Numbered from the stretch's first letter, positions 10,743 through 20,610 are shown. The stretch: 64,000 nucleotides of DNA from Bacteroidota bacterium (GCA_018971025.1 JAGWVE010000001.1:1-64000), one strand, 5' to 3'. The notes: generated by a model not told the origin, from the letters alone. Made by a program: numbers and translations.

Positions 10743-11096
10743 TTAATTATTTTTTGCTCCATTATCAATCCAACAATACAATGCATTTTTATCTGCAGTG
10801 GCGAGCGCCTTACCTTTTGGCATTCTTCCTGACAAAACAGATATTTTAATTTGCGGAGCACCATCATGCACAAATTGATAATTAGCAAGAGAAGTAATAG
10901 TTACATCATCATGACATCCTGCATAATTACAATTCTGATCTAAAATTGGCTTGATGGTTTTGCTATAAGATACATCTGATTGACAAGTGTAAGAACTGTC
11001 ACTACTACTAGACTTGGTACACTGTACCATAAAAAAAGATACCACTACAAGTGCACCTAGAATTATGCCTTTACTTGAAAAAAAATGTTTTTTCAT
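10743..11096 (-). CDS. Small lipoprotein with CX4CH heme-like motif (cytochrome c-like)
   Basis: Lipobox VVSFFMVQC; IKPILDQNCNYAGCHDD; SGRMPKG. Confidence 0.75.
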   Translation of the reverse strand: MKKHFFSSKGIILGALVVVSFFMVQCTKSSSSDSSYTCQSDVSYSKTIKPILDQNCNYAGCHDDVTITSLANYQFVHDGAPQIKISVLSGRMPKGKALATADKNALYCWIDNGAKNN

Positions 11097-11176
11097 GCTT
11101 AAATCTACGAAATCAAGCTTTTAAAAAAATTCATTTAATGTTAACTAATTATTAAGTTGAGTAATTAGTAACGTTT

Positions 11177-11231
11177 TGGATTGTCAATGCGGAGCATTGC
11201 CATCCCTGAGCGGCTCTTGGATCAAAGCCTT
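11177..11231. repeat. Hairpin-variable repeat, unit 1
   Basis: TGGATTGTCAATGCGGAGCATTGCCATCCCTGAGCGGCTCTTGGATCAAAGCCTT; central palindrome CAATGC-GGA-GCATTG. Confidence 0.85.
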
Positions 11232-11232
11232 A

Positions 11233-11256
11233 GAACCAAACGCTTCGCGTTGGTTA
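11233..11256. repeat. Palindrome between the two repeat units
   Basis: AACCAAACGC-TTC-GCGTTGGTT, 9-bp stem with one bulge. Confidence 0.7.
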
Positions 11257-11257
11257 C

Positions 11258-11316
11258 TGGATTGTCAACTCACTACGTTCGTTGCCATCCCTGAGTGGCT
11301 CTTGGATCAAAGCCTT
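11258..11316. repeat. Hairpin-variable repeat, unit 2
   Basis: TGGATTGTCAACTCACTACGTTCGTTGCCATCCCTGAGTGGCTCTTGGATCAAAGCCTT; same flanks as unit 1, different centre. Confidence 0.85.
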
Positions 11317-11318
11317 TC

Positions 11319-11357
11319 AAACCCTACTGATGAAAAAGAATTTCATCAGTAGGGTTT
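11319..11357. terminator. Strong hairpin, terminator-like
   Basis: AAACCCTACTGATGAAA-AAGAA-TTTCATCAGTAGGGTTT, perfect 17-bp stem. Confidence 0.7.
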
Positions 11358-11412
11358 TGCTTTTTTAAAGCTCATTTGTTTACGAAAGCAAGCTTTCGAC
11401 ACAACTTCGCAT

Positions 11413-11443
11413 TAAAAAAGCCTCCCCAAAAATTTGGGGAGGC
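11413..11443 (-). terminator. Rho-independent terminator of the tRNA-Ser gene
   Basis: GCCTCCCCAAA-AA-TTTGGGGAGGC followed on the minus strand by TTTTTT. Confidence 0.85.
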
Positions 11444-11447
11444 TTTG

Positions 11448-11532
11448 CAGAGAGGAAGGGATTCGAACCCTCGATACGTTGCCGTATACACACTTTCCAG
11501 GCGTGCTCCTTCAACCACTCGGACACCTCTCT
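11448..11532 (-). tRNA. tRNA-Ser(GGA)
   Basis: Minus strand AGAGAGG...CTGGAAA (anticodon GGA)...long variable arm...GGTTCGAATCC...CCTCTCT-G; 7-bp acceptor stem pairs. Confidence 0.95.
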
Positions 11533-11588
11533 ATAAGTTGTTTCTATACCAATAATTTATTGGGAGGGCAAAAATAAAGGTTCGGGGC

Positions 11589-12362
11589 TCAGGAACCGAA
11601 TATTTTTTGGGCATTGGCTGTAGTAACAGCGGCAACTTCATGTAATGTTGTTTGCTTTACCTCTGCTAATTTTTCGGCGATGTACAGCAAATACCCCGAT
11701 TCATTGCGTTTACCTCTAAATGGAACGGGCGTTAAATAAGGTGCATCGGTTTCTAACACCAAATGTGACAGTGGTATATTGGCAAGCGCTTCTGGTAAAC
11801 CAGCATTTTTGTAGGTTATCACACCACCAATGCCTAAATAAAATCCAAGATCTATAATTTGCTTTGCCGACTCGGCAGACCCGCTAAAACAATGAAAAAT
11901 TCCACGCAGCCCTTTTTTTGCAAAAGGCTTAACCATTTCAATGGTTTCTTGCATGGCATTACGGGTATGAATAACAATGGGCCAGTTTTTTGCAAGCGCC
12001 CACTCCATTTGTGTTTCAAATGCCTTACGCTGCTGATTTTCAAATGTTTTATCCCAGTAAAAATCAAGTCCAATTTCTCCAATCGCTACAAAATCTCGAG
12101 TGTTAATCCATTGTTCTAGAATGGCTAATTCATCAGCAACATTTTCTTTTACATAGCAGGGATGCAGCCCCATCATGGCAATGCAAACACCTGGATATTT
12201 TTTTTCTAAGGCTAACATAGCATCCAACGAGCTACTATCTATGGCAGGTAAATAAAATTTTTGAACATGATCATTTTGCGCGCGTGTAATTACGGCGTCA
12301 ATATCAGCAGTAAATTCGTCGGAATATAAATGTGTATGCGTATCAATTAATATAGGCGCCAT
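11589..12362 (-). CDS. TatD family hydrolase
   Basis: DTHTHLYSDEF; GEIGLDFYWD; PIVIHTRNA; LETDAPYLTPVPFRGKRNE. Confidence 0.95.
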   Translation of the reverse strand: MAPILIDTHTHLYSDEFTADIDAVITRAQNDHVQKFYLPAIDSSSLDAMLALEKKYPGVCIAMMGLHPCYVKENVADELAILEQWINTRDFVAIGEIGLDFYWDKTFENQQRKAFETQMEWALAKNWPIVIHTRNAMQETIEMVKPFAKKGLRGIFHCFSGSAESAKQIIDLGFYLGIGGVITYKNAGLPEALANIPLSHLVLETDAPYLTPVPFRGKRNESGYLLYIAEKLAEVKQTTLHEVAAVTTANAQKIFGS

Positions 12363-12376
12363 GGTACAAATATCTT

Positions 12377-13006
12377 TTATGCATTAAATTTTATGGCTTC
12401 AAATGTATAGCCCTCACTAGCAAAATGAGCAAGCATTTTAGGAAGCGATGTTTCTAAACGCGGAAACGCTTTTTCACTATCATGAAATAAAACAATAGAT
12501 CCACTTTTACTATGATACACGGTGTAACCTAGGCAAGCGTCTGCGTTTAAGGAAGTATCAAAATCGGCACTGAGCACATCCCACATAACAATACGCATGC
12601 CCGGAAATTGCTGTTTAATTTTTTTGATTTGACTTCTTTTTATTCGGCCATAAGGCGGTCTAAATAAATTTGATTTGATATGTTTAGCGGCAGTGCCAAT
12701 TTCGTGCAAATATGCTTCATCAGAAACCTTCCAACCATTTACATGATGCTGGGTATGGTTGCCCACAGCGTGCCCTTCAAACATAATTTGCGCATAAATG
12801 CCGGGGTAAGCTTCTACATTTTTGCCGATACAAAAAAAAGTGGCTTTGGCCTGAAAAGCCCTTAAAGTATCCAGCACAAATGGGGTAATGGTGGGGTGCG
12901 GACCGTCGTCAAATGTCAGGTACAACACTTTGGACCTGGAAGGCATCCGCCAAACAAGTGAAGGGTATAAGGCCCTTAGCCACCAAGGTGTTTTTACGAG
13001 GTACAT
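12377..13006 (-). CDS. Polysaccharide deacetylase family protein
   Basis: NodB-like motifs TFDDGPH, GNHTQHH, RPPYGR; start trimmed from 13075 to MYLVKTPWW at 13006. Confidence 0.88.
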   Translation of the reverse strand: MYLVKTPWWLRALYPSLVWRMPSRSKVLYLTFDDGPHPTITPFVLDTLRAFQAKATFFCIGKNVEAYPGIYAQIMFEGHAVGNHTQHHVNGWKVSDEAYLHEIGTAAKHIKSNLFRPPYGRIKRSQIKKIKQQFPGMRIVMWDVLSADFDTSLNADACLGYTVYHSKSGSIVLFHDSEKAFPRLETSLPKMLAHFASEGYTFEAIKFNA

Positions 13007-13010
13007 GTGG

Positions 13011-13018
13011 CAAATATA
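13011..13018 (-). promoter_or_regulatory. Bacteroidetes -7 element TATATTTG for the deacetylase gene
   Basis: Minus-strand TATATTTG with TTTG about 22 nt upstream; 4 nt before ATG at 13006. Confidence 0.6.
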
Positions 13019-13023
13019 AATCT

Positions 13024-13031
13024 TATCTTTG
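13024..13031 (+). promoter_or_regulatory. Bacteroidetes -7 element TATCTTTG for gltX
   Basis: TATCTTTG ending 4 nt before ATG at 13036. Confidence 0.6.
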
Positions 13032-13035
13032 CGCC

Positions 13036-14568
13036 ATGAACAAAAGAGTACGTGTCCGTTTTGCACCCTCCCCAACTGGAGGCTTACACCTTGGTGGCGT
13101 AAGAACCGTTTTATTCAATTACCTGTTTGCAAAAAAACATGGTGGAGATTTTATATTAAGAATCGAAGACACCGACCAATCTAGATTTGTACCCGGTGCC
13201 GAAGAATATATTTTACAAACACTTAACTGGTGTGGACTTACGCCAGACGAAAGCCCGGTGGCTGGTGGCCCTTATGCCCCTTATAAACAAAGTGAGCGCA
13301 AAGCCATGTACAAACAGTATGCGGAGCAGCTAATTGATGCGGGCTATGCTTATTATGCTTTTGATACGCCCGCCGAAATTGAAGCCATGCGTACTAATTT
13401 TAAAACGCCCGAAAATCCTTCGCCTCAATACAACCAATCTATTCGTACTAAAATGCGCAACTCCTTAACGCTTAGTAAAGAGGAAGTTGATGCATTACTT
13501 GCAGCCAATACACCACATGTGGTGCGGATTAAAATGCCGGATAACGAAGACGTTTCATTTACCGATATGATTAGAGGTGATGTTTCATTTAATACATCAC
13601 AAGTTGATGATAAAGTTTTATTAAAAGCCGATGGTATGCCTACCTATCACTTAGCTGTGGTGGTAGATGATTATCTCATGAAAATTAGCCATGCATTTAG
13701 AGGCGAAGAGTGGCTTCCATCTGCACCGGTACATATTTTATTATGGAAATATTTAGGCTGGATAGCTGACATGCCACAGTGGGCGCATTTACCGCTTATT
13801 TTAAAGCCAGACGGTCATGGAAAATTAAGTAAAAGAGATGGCGACCGTTTAGGATTTCCTGTATTTGCCATGGACTGGACCGATCCAAAAACAAATGAAA
13901 AAAACACTGGATTTAAAGAGCATGGATTTTTACCTGAAGCCTTTGTAAACCTACTCGCTGTGCTTGGCTGGAATGATGGCACCGATCAGGAGATATTTAG
14001 TATCGCTGATTTGATAGAAAAATTTTCGATGGAACGCGTGCATAAAGGCGGCGCAAAATTTGATTACGAAAAAGCAAAATGGTTTAATGCCGAATGGATC
14101 AAAAACGCCGATAACGCTTATTTGGCTTCACTTGTACAACCCTACTTTGATGCAGCTGGCATAGAAGTGCATGAGCAACCGTATCTTCAAAAAGTAATTG
14201 GCTTAACCAAAGAACGCTGCACACTCATCCCCGACTTTATTATACAAGCTGGTTTTTATTTTGGTGCGCCAAAGCAAATAGATACCGCATCCATTGCCAG
14301 TAAATGGGATGATGCCAAAAAGAATTTCTTTGAAGCACTTTGTACAGCATTTGAAAATACAAACACAGACGACCATACTGTTTTAGAAAATATTTTTAAA
14401 GAATTAACCGCTACACATGGGTTAAAAGCTGGTGAACTGATGCTTCCTATGCGCATCATGCTAGTAGGCGGTAAGTTTGGACCTGGTGTGTTTGAAATAG
14501 CTGCTACCATTGGGTTAAAAGACACTGTGGCCCGTATTAAACATGCGTTACAATTATTAAGTGCATAA
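13036..14568 (+). CDS. gltX: Glutamyl-tRNA synthetase
   Basis: MNKRVRVRFAPSPTGGLHLGGVRTVLFN (HIGH-like), KLSKRDGD (KMSKS-like). Confidence 0.97.
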   Translation: MNKRVRVRFAPSPTGGLHLGGVRTVLFNYLFAKKHGGDFILRIEDTDQSRFVPGAEEYILQTLNWCGLTPDESPVAGGPYAPYKQSERKAMYKQYAEQLIDAGYAYYAFDTPAEIEAMRTNFKTPENPSPQYNQSIRTKMRNSLTLSKEEVDALLAANTPHVVRIKMPDNEDVSFTDMIRGDVSFNTSQVDDKVLLKADGMPTYHLAVVVDDYLMKISHAFRGEEWLPSAPVHILLWKYLGWIADMPQWAHLPLILKPDGHGKLSKRDGDRLGFPVFAMDWTDPKTNEKNTGFKEHGFLPEAFVNLLAVLGWNDGTDQEIFSIADLIEKFSMERVHKGGAKFDYEKAKWFNAEWIKNADNAYLASLVQPYFDAAGIEVHEQPYLQKVIGLTKERCTLIPDFIIQAGFYFGAPKQIDTASIASKWDDAKKNFFEALCTAFENTNTDDHTVLENIFKELTATHGLKAGELMLPMRIMLVGGKFGPGVFEIAATIGLKDTVARIKHALQLLSA

Positions 14569-14569
14569 T

Positions 14570-15166
14570 ATGGAACCTATTGCCATAATTGATATTTCGG
14601 GAGCCCTTGGTTTAATAGCAAGTGGTATATTATTTGTAAACATGGTGCTTGGTATGTTTTTAAGTACCGTTTATAAAAAATCTAACAGGTACAAAAAATT
14701 ACCTGAAAAAATAAAAGCAATAGACGTCTATCAATTGCACAACTATACTGCTTATGCAGCGCTGGTTTTTACACTAGGACATATCTTACTCATACCTTTA
14801 GATAACACCAGTAATTTTACATACAGTAACTTAATCATGCCATGGACGGCCCCGAATCAATCTAACATTGTAATGCTTGGTTTTATAGCCCTTATAGGTT
14901 TATTACTTTTAATCATCACTACACAAAAAGTGATCAAGCAAAAATTAGGTTTTAGAACCTGGAAAAATATTCACTTGGTGGCCTATATCATGGCGCTACT
15001 TTTTGCGGTGCACGGCCTGCTCATGGATCCTTTGTTAAAAGACCGACCACTAGATTGGCTAGACGCCGAAAAAGCGTTTTCGGAGCTATTACTTTTAGCG
15101 GTTATTGTATCAGGCTATATGCGCTACCAATACCACCGTAAAACTGTACTTTTACAAAACAAATAA
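14570..15166 (+). CDS. Integral membrane protein, ferric-reductase-like transmembrane family
   Basis: Several TM helices with conserved His ([35 protein letters not shown]). Confidence 0.6.
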   Translation: MEPIAIIDISGALGLIASGILFVNMVLGMFLSTVYKKSNRYKKLPEKIKAIDVYQLHNYTAYAALVFTLGHILLIPLDNTSNFTYSNLIMPWTAPNQSNIVMLGFIALIGLLLLIITTQKVIKQKLGFRTWKNIHLVAYIMALLFAVHGLLMDPLLKDRPLDWLDAEKAFSELLLLAVIVSGYMRYQYHRKTVLLQNK

Positions 15167-15176
15167 CTTGCCTTTT

Positions 15177-15593
15177 ATGAGCCAAACCAAACGTCCCATT
15201 CGTGTACTCGTTGCTAAAGTTGGACTTGACGGACATGACAGAGGTGCCAAAGTAATAGCCACTGCCCTTCGTGATGCAGGTATGGAAGTGATTTATACCG
15301 GACTCAGACAAACTCCCGAAATGGTTGTGAACGCTGCACTCCAAGAAGATGTTGACGCTATTGGCGTAAGCATTTTAAGTGGTGCACACAACACCGTTTT
15401 TACCAAAATAATGGGGTTATTAAAAGAAAAAGGAATGAACGATGTGCTTGTTACGGGCGGCGGGATTATTCCAGAAGCTGACATTCAAACATTACAAGAT
15501 TTAGGCGTAGGTAAACTTTTTGCACCAGGAACACCTACTACAACTATTGCAACATATATTGCTGAATGGGTTGCTGCCCACCGAAATTTTTAA
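15177..15593 (+). CDS. Stand-alone cobalamin-binding domain protein (methylmalonyl-CoA mutase C-terminal domain-like)
   Basis: [17 protein letters not shown] (DXHXXG), [15 protein letters not shown]; start trimmed to [10 protein letters not shown]. Confidence 0.92.
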   Translation: MSQTKRPIRVLVAKVGLDGHDRGAKVIATALRDAGMEVIYTGLRQTPEMVVNAALQEDVDAIGVSILSGAHNTVFTKIMGLLKEKGMNDVLVTGGGIIPEADIQTLQDLGVGKLFAPGTPTTTIATYIAEWVAAHRNF

Positions 15594-15595
15594 CG

Positions 15596-16372
15596 ATGTA
15601 TACAACTTTACTTACTAGTATTGATGAGGGTGTTTTTACCATCACCATCAATAGACCAGAAAAATTAAATGCATTAAATGGACAAGTGATTGCAGAACTA
15701 GAAGCAGTGATGCATGAAGTGTATACCAACCCTGCTATCAAATCTGTTTTAATAACCGGCGCCGGCGAAAAATCATTTGTGGCAGGTGCAGATATTTCAG
15801 AATTTATTGGTGCAGGATCTGCGGGTGGTAAAACACTTGCGCGTCGTGGTCAAGATTTATTTTTTAAAATAGAGCACTGTCCAAAAGTAGTGATCGCCTG
15901 TGTAAATGGTTTTGCATTAGGTGGTGGTTGCGAACTTGCGATGGCATGTCATTTTAGAATTGCTGCTGAAAATGCAAAATTTGGCCAGCCAGAAGTAAAC
16001 TTAGGTATCATGCCGGGTTATGGTGGCACGCAAAGACTGGTGCAGCTTATTGGTAAAGGAAGGGCCCTCGAATTAATGCTTACCGGTGGTATGATTGACG
16101 CTTCTGCTGCTTTTGCATCGGGGCTTGTAAACCATGTGGTTGTGCCAAATCAATTACTTGCCAAAGGAAAAGAAATTGCTACCCTTATACAAAGCAAAGC
16201 ACCTGTTGCGGTTGCAAAATGCATTGAAGCCGCTAACGCTGTGCACAACGAAAGTGTTAATGGTTACGAAACTGAACTTAATGCTTTTAGTGCCTGCTTT
16301 GATACCACAGATATGGTAGAAGGCACCACTGCTTTTTTAGAAAAAAGAAAGCCCGTTTTTACTGGGAAATAG
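15596..16372 (+). CDS. Enoyl-CoA hydratase/isomerase family protein
   Basis: NRPEKLNALN; SFVAGADISEF; GGGCELAMACHFRIAAENAKFGQPEVNLGIMPGYGGTQRL. Confidence 0.95.
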   Translation: MYTTLLTSIDEGVFTITINRPEKLNALNGQVIAELEAVMHEVYTNPAIKSVLITGAGEKSFVAGADISEFIGAGSAGGKTLARRGQDLFFKIEHCPKVVIACVNGFALGGGCELAMACHFRIAAENAKFGQPEVNLGIMPGYGGTQRLVQLIGKGRALELMLTGGMIDASAAFASGLVNHVVVPNQLLAKGKEIATLIQSKAPVAVAKCIEAANAVHNESVNGYETELNAFSACFDTTDMVEGTTAFLEKRKPVFTGK

Positions 16373-17471
16373 CTTTTGTGGATTTGATAGGATCTGCTAC
16401 CGGATGCTCCGCTGTAAAATGATAACCCATTAAATGAGCAATGGTTTGCGCAAACTGTTTTTGATAGTATTGCGCCGGTGTTTTTACCTCGCCAAGTGCT
16501 GGTGTATTAGGTCCCATAACAGCCATCCAAATTTGACTAGCACCTTCAATTTTATCGCCATGGCTAGTCCACTTTTCTTTTACTACATCTCCTCTTCCAT
16601 GATCAGAAGTAATAATAAGTGTAGTATTATTTTTATACTGCGGATCTGATTGCACAAAATTCCAGATTTCTGCTAACCATTTGTCTAATTGATGAGCAGC
16701 GTTTAAATAGGATTTGTATTTACCTGCATGTGACCACTCATCTGTTTCACCATAAGAAATATAGAGTACGCGCGGCTTTCTATTTTTCAATGTTTCCATC
16801 GCATTAAAATGTGTAAACACATCGTAACATTCTTCACCCCATGGACGGTAACTTTGTTGGTGTAGTTTATTGAGTAAGCGTTCGTTTGCCGTTAAATTAT
16901 TAAAGGCTAGTGTGTCAAACGCAGCTATAACAGGTATTCCAGAAGCTTTCTCATTTAAAATTCTATTAAAAGCTTCCCAAGCACTAAAGGCATATACTTT
17001 GCCTTTTAATGCCGGTTGTGTATTAAAAAATCCAAGAACCGTTGTGTTTGGATTGGCCGGATGCTCGTTGCTATTAACGCGTGGATCTACATAACCAGTA
17101 AAAATTTCTGAATAACCTGGATACGAAAACCAATGTGGATTTTCGGTATTGATAAAATTACCAAACAAACGGTTACCATATACCTGACCTTTTGTAGCAA
17201 TCGTGTTCCAAAAAAATGGCATCAATTTTTGTCGACGCTCCTGCATAGTAGCGCCACCATACTTTTGAATAAGCCCTAGACTATCTCCTTCATTAAAACG
17301 TTTTTGCTGCGCAATGGTATCATCCATTCCTTTAAACAAATCCTGCCAACGAAAACCATCGGTAGTGATAATGATGATGTTTTGGTTTGTGTTTTGCTTT
17401 GCGTTTTGGTGTTGCTGTGCAGAAGCGGCCAAAGAAAGCCCTAAACATAAAAGAAGGAGTAATTTTTTCAT
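16359..17471 (-). CDS. Secreted alkaline phosphatase-like / nucleotide pyrophosphatase-like hydrolase
   Basis: Signal peptide; IIITTDGFRWQDLF; TSDHGRGD; WTSHGD. Confidence 0.8.
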   Translation of the reverse strand: MKKLLLLLCLGLSLAASAQQHQNAKQNTNQNIIIITTDGFRWQDLFKGMDDTIAQQKRFNEGDSLGLIQKYGGATMQERRQKLMPFFWNTIATKGQVYGNRLFGNFINTENPHWFSYPGYSEIFTGYVDPRVNSNEHPANPNTTVLGFFNTQPALKGKVYAFSAWEAFNRILNEKASGIPVIAAFDTLAFNNLTANERLLNKLHQQSYRPWGEECYDVFTHFNAMETLKNRKPRVLYISYGETDEWSHAGKYKSYLNAAHQLDKWLAEIWNFVQSDPQYKNNTTLIITSDHGRGDVVKEKWTSHGDKIEGASQIWMAVMGPNTPALGEVKTPAQYYQKQFAQTIAHLMGYHFTAEHPVADPIKSTKAISQ

Positions 17472-17526
17472 GGTTTTTAACGGTTTGTAGTTCCTAAAAT
17501 AAGCAAAAATGTAGCCTTTACACCCT

Positions 17527-17534
17527 TACCTTTG
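17527..17534 (+). promoter_or_regulatory. -7 element TACCTTTG upstream of fumC
   Basis: TAnnTTTG match about 40 nt before ATG 17576. Confidence 0.45.
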
Positions 17535-17575
17535 CAAAAGGTAACAATTAGCTAATAATTATTAAAATAGCAATC

Positions 17576-18970
17576 ATGGAATTTAGAATTGAGAAAGACA
17601 CAATGGGCGAAGTAAAAGTACCTGCAGATGTATACTGGGGCGCTCAAACACAGCGTAGTATCGAAAACTTTAAAATAGCCGAGGACATCAACCGCATGCC
17701 CAAAGAAATTATAGCCGCTTTTGCGTATTTGAAAAAAGCAGCAGCGCTAACAAACTTTGACGCGGGTGTTTTAGCAGCAGATAAATGTGAACTCATTGGA
17801 CAGGTTTGTGACGAGATATTAGCAGGCAAGCACAACGATCAATTTCCATTGGTAGTATGGCAAACCGGGAGTGGCACACAATCTAACATGAATGTAAACG
17901 AAGTAATTGCTTACCGCGGTCATGTCATTAAAGGCGGTAGCTTAACTGATAAAGACAAATTTTTACACCCCAACGACGACGTAAATAAATCTCAATCTTC
18001 TAACGATACGTTTCCTACGGCAATGCACATTGCAGCCTATAAAATTTTATTGGAAACCACTATTCCGGGGATTAAAAAACTAAGAGATACCCTTGCGCAA
18101 AAAAGTAAAGACTTTATGCATGTGGTAAAAATTGGTCGTACCCATTTTATGGACGCGACTCCATTAACACTGGGACAAGAAATTAGCGGATACGTTTCGC
18201 AACTAGACCATGGCCTTAAAGCCATCAACAATACATTAGCGCATTTATCGGAACTAGCACTAGGTGGAACTGCAGTGGGTACAGGCATTAACACGCCAAA
18301 AGGTTATTCAGAAAACGTAGCCAAGCATATTGCTCATTTAACAGGGCTTCCATTTGTTACGGCCGAAAATAAATTTGAAGCACTTGCTGCGCACGACGCA
18401 ATTGTTGAAGCGCATGGTGCTTTAAAAACAGTGGCAGTAAGCCTTATGAAAATTGCCAACGACATTAGAATGTTGAGTTCTGGACCAAGAAGTGGTATTG
18501 GTGAAATATTTATTCCAGACAACGAGCCCGGTTCTTCTATCATGCCAGGTAAAGTAAATCCTACACAGTGTGAAGCTTTATCTATGATTGCGGTTCAAGT
18601 GATGGGTAACGATGTTGCGATTAATATGGGTGGTGCCAACGGCCATTTTGAACTCAATGTATTTAAGCCCGTAATGATTTATAACTTCTTACACTCTGCG
18701 CGTTTAATTGGCGATGGTTGTGTAAGCTTTAATGATAAATGCGCAGTAGGTATCGAACCTATTGAGGCCAACATTAAAAAGCACGTAGACAATTCATTAA
18801 TGCTTGTGACTGCACTTAACACAAAAATTGGCTACTACAAAGCAGCCGAAATTGCACAAAAAGCACACAAAGAAGGCACTACGTTAAAGGAAATGGCTGT
18901 TAAATTGGGTTATTTAACACCAGAAGAATTTGATGCATGGGTGATCCCTGCAGACATGGTAGGATTTTAA
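17576..18970 (+). CDS. fumC: Class II fumarate hydratase
   Basis: [31 protein letters not shown] signature. Confidence 0.97.
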   Translation: MEFRIEKDTMGEVKVPADVYWGAQTQRSIENFKIAEDINRMPKEIIAAFAYLKKAAALTNFDAGVLAADKCELIGQVCDEILAGKHNDQFPLVVWQTGSGTQSNMNVNEVIAYRGHVIKGGSLTDKDKFLHPNDDVNKSQSSNDTFPTAMHIAAYKILLETTIPGIKKLRDTLAQKSKDFMHVVKIGRTHFMDATPLTLGQEISGYVSQLDHGLKAINNTLAHLSELALGGTAVGTGINTPKGYSENVAKHIAHLTGLPFVTAENKFEALAAHDAIVEAHGALKTVAVSLMKIANDIRMLSSGPRSGIGEIFIPDNEPGSSIMPGKVNPTQCEALSMIAVQVMGNDVAINMGGANGHFELNVFKPVMIYNFLHSARLIGDGCVSFNDKCAVGIEPIEANIKKHVDNSLMLVTALNTKIGYYKAAEIAQKAHKEGTTLKEMAVKLGYLTPEEFDAWVIPADMVGF

Positions 18971-18975
18971 AAGTA

Positions 18976-20610
18976 TTAGAATACTTTTTTACCGCCACTA
19001 AATGTAGCCACTACTTTAGTATCCAATATTTTATTTACTGGCACATGCATTAAGTCTTGTGCCAGTATTATAAAGTCTGCTTTTTTTCCTACTTCTAAAC
19101 TCCCTACTTCCTTTTCTAAAAAACTTGCTTTAGCAGCCCAAATGGTCATACCCTTAATGGTTTGCTCGCGCGTTAAAGCGTTTTCAAATTGAAAGCCGCC
19201 TTCCGGAAACCCTTTGGCATCAACCCTTCCAACCGCTGCTAAAAATGTTTTAAAAGGCGAAATATCTTCTACCGGAAAATCGGTACCTAGAGGTAACCAT
19301 CCATTTTGGTCTAACAATTGCTTGTATGCATAAGCACCTTTTACACGCACAGGACCTAGTCTTTCTGAAGCCCAGTACATATCAGATGTAGCATGCGTTG
19401 GTTGTACTGAGGGTACCACAGAAGCTGCACCAAATAAATTAAAATCATTTTCATTGACAACTTGCGCATGCTCTATTCTCCAGCGTCTATCGTTTCCTTT
19501 TTGTAAATATTTATTGTAGATATTTAAAATTTGACGGTTGGCACTATCCCCAATGGCATGCGTACACATTTGAAATTTTGATGCAGCAAGTACCGAAGCT
19601 AAAGAGTCGTAATGCGAAATATTAGCAAGTAAAAAACCCGTCCAATTGTCACGGTCTTGATAATTGTGTAAAAGACAAGCGCCTCTGCTACCAAGGGCTC
19701 CATCGGCATACACCTTAAAACCGTTCACAAATAATTTATCGGTTTTGTAAGGACCTCTTTTTAAATACGCAGTAAGATTTTCAGGATTATCACTGAGCAT
19801 TGCAAAAAGACGCATGTTAATTTTACCTTCTTGTTGTAGTGTATCAATAAAATTAATATCGCTTATGTCTAATCCACAATCGGTAACAGTGGTAAGCCCC
19901 TGCGCAAAACAATTTTTTTGGGCAGCTTCTAACCACTGCGTATATGTTTGCTTGTTTACCGCAGGAATAGAACCATATACAAGGCCTTTTGCGTTGTCAA
20001 TTAGTACACCTGTTAAAACGCCATTTTTTGTTTCAACCTCGCCACCTACAATGGTTTGACCAGGTTTTACGCCAGCAATGTCAAATGCTTTTTGGTTGGC
20101 AATAGCCGCGTGACCATCTACGCGTTGTAACACCACTGGTGTGTTTGGAAACAAAGTATTTAATAAGGCATTGGTTGGATATTTTTTTCCAGGCCATTTG
20201 TTTTGATCCCAACCGCGTCCTTCTATCCATACCAAATTTGGATGCGCTGCCGCAAAAACTTTAACACGCTCTACCGCTTCTTCCCAACTTGTGGTGCCAA
20301 ATAAATCTACCTGAAAAAGTGATTTTCCATACCCCACAAAATGTGCGTGCGCATCTATCAATCCTGGATAAACGGCTTGTCCTTTTGCGTCAATTTTTTC
20401 GGGTGCTGTATACGCTGCAAGTATGGCTGCATCGGTTCCAGTGGCAACAATCAGGCCATCTTTAATAGCCATAGCCTGCGCTGTAGAAAAGCTACTATCT
20501 ACCGTATAGATAACGCCATTAACAACAATTGTATCTACTTTTTTAGGACCGCCACAGCTTGTTAGAAACAGGGCAATAGCAGCGGTAGCAAACAATACAC
20601 GAATGCGCAT
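18976..20610 (-). CDS. Amidohydrolase family lipoprotein (YtcJ-like)
   Basis: Lipobox LFLTSCGG; PGLIDAHAHFVGYG; HAIGDSANRQILN; LGTDFPVE. Confidence 0.92.
   Translation of the reverse strand: MRIRVLFATAAIALFLTSCGGPKKVDTIVVNGVIYTVDSSFSTAQAMAIKDGLIVATGTDAAILAAYTAPEKIDAKGQAVYPGLIDAHAHFVGYGKSLFQVDLFGTTSWEEAVERVKVFAAAHPNLVWIEGRGWDQNKWPGKKYPTNALLNTLFPNTPVVLQRVDGHAAIANQKAFDIAGVKPGQTIVGGEVETKNGVLTGVLIDNAKGLVYGSIPAVNKQTYTQWLEAAQKNCFAQGLTTVTDCGLDISDINFIDTLQQEGKINMRLFAMLSDNPENLTAYLKRGPYKTDKLFVNGFKVYADGALGSRGACLLHNYQDRDNWTGFLLANISHYDSLASVLAASKFQMCTHAIGDSANRQILNIYNKYLQKGNDRRWRIEHAQVVNENDFNLFGAASVVPSVQPTHATSDMYWASERLGPVRVKGAYAYKQLLDQNGWLPLGTDFPVEDISPFKTFLAAVGRVDAKGFPEGGFQFENALTREQTIKGMTIWAAKASFLEKEVGSLEVGKKADFIILAQDLMHVPVNKILDTKVVATFSGGKKVF

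Noticed and set aside
12913-13035. N-terminal extension of GltX in the supplied ORF (MSGTTLWTWKASAKQ...)
   Set aside because: The HIGH-region start MNKRVRVRFAPSPTGG at 13036 fits the family; the extension is antisense to the conserved deacetylase TFDDGPH region.
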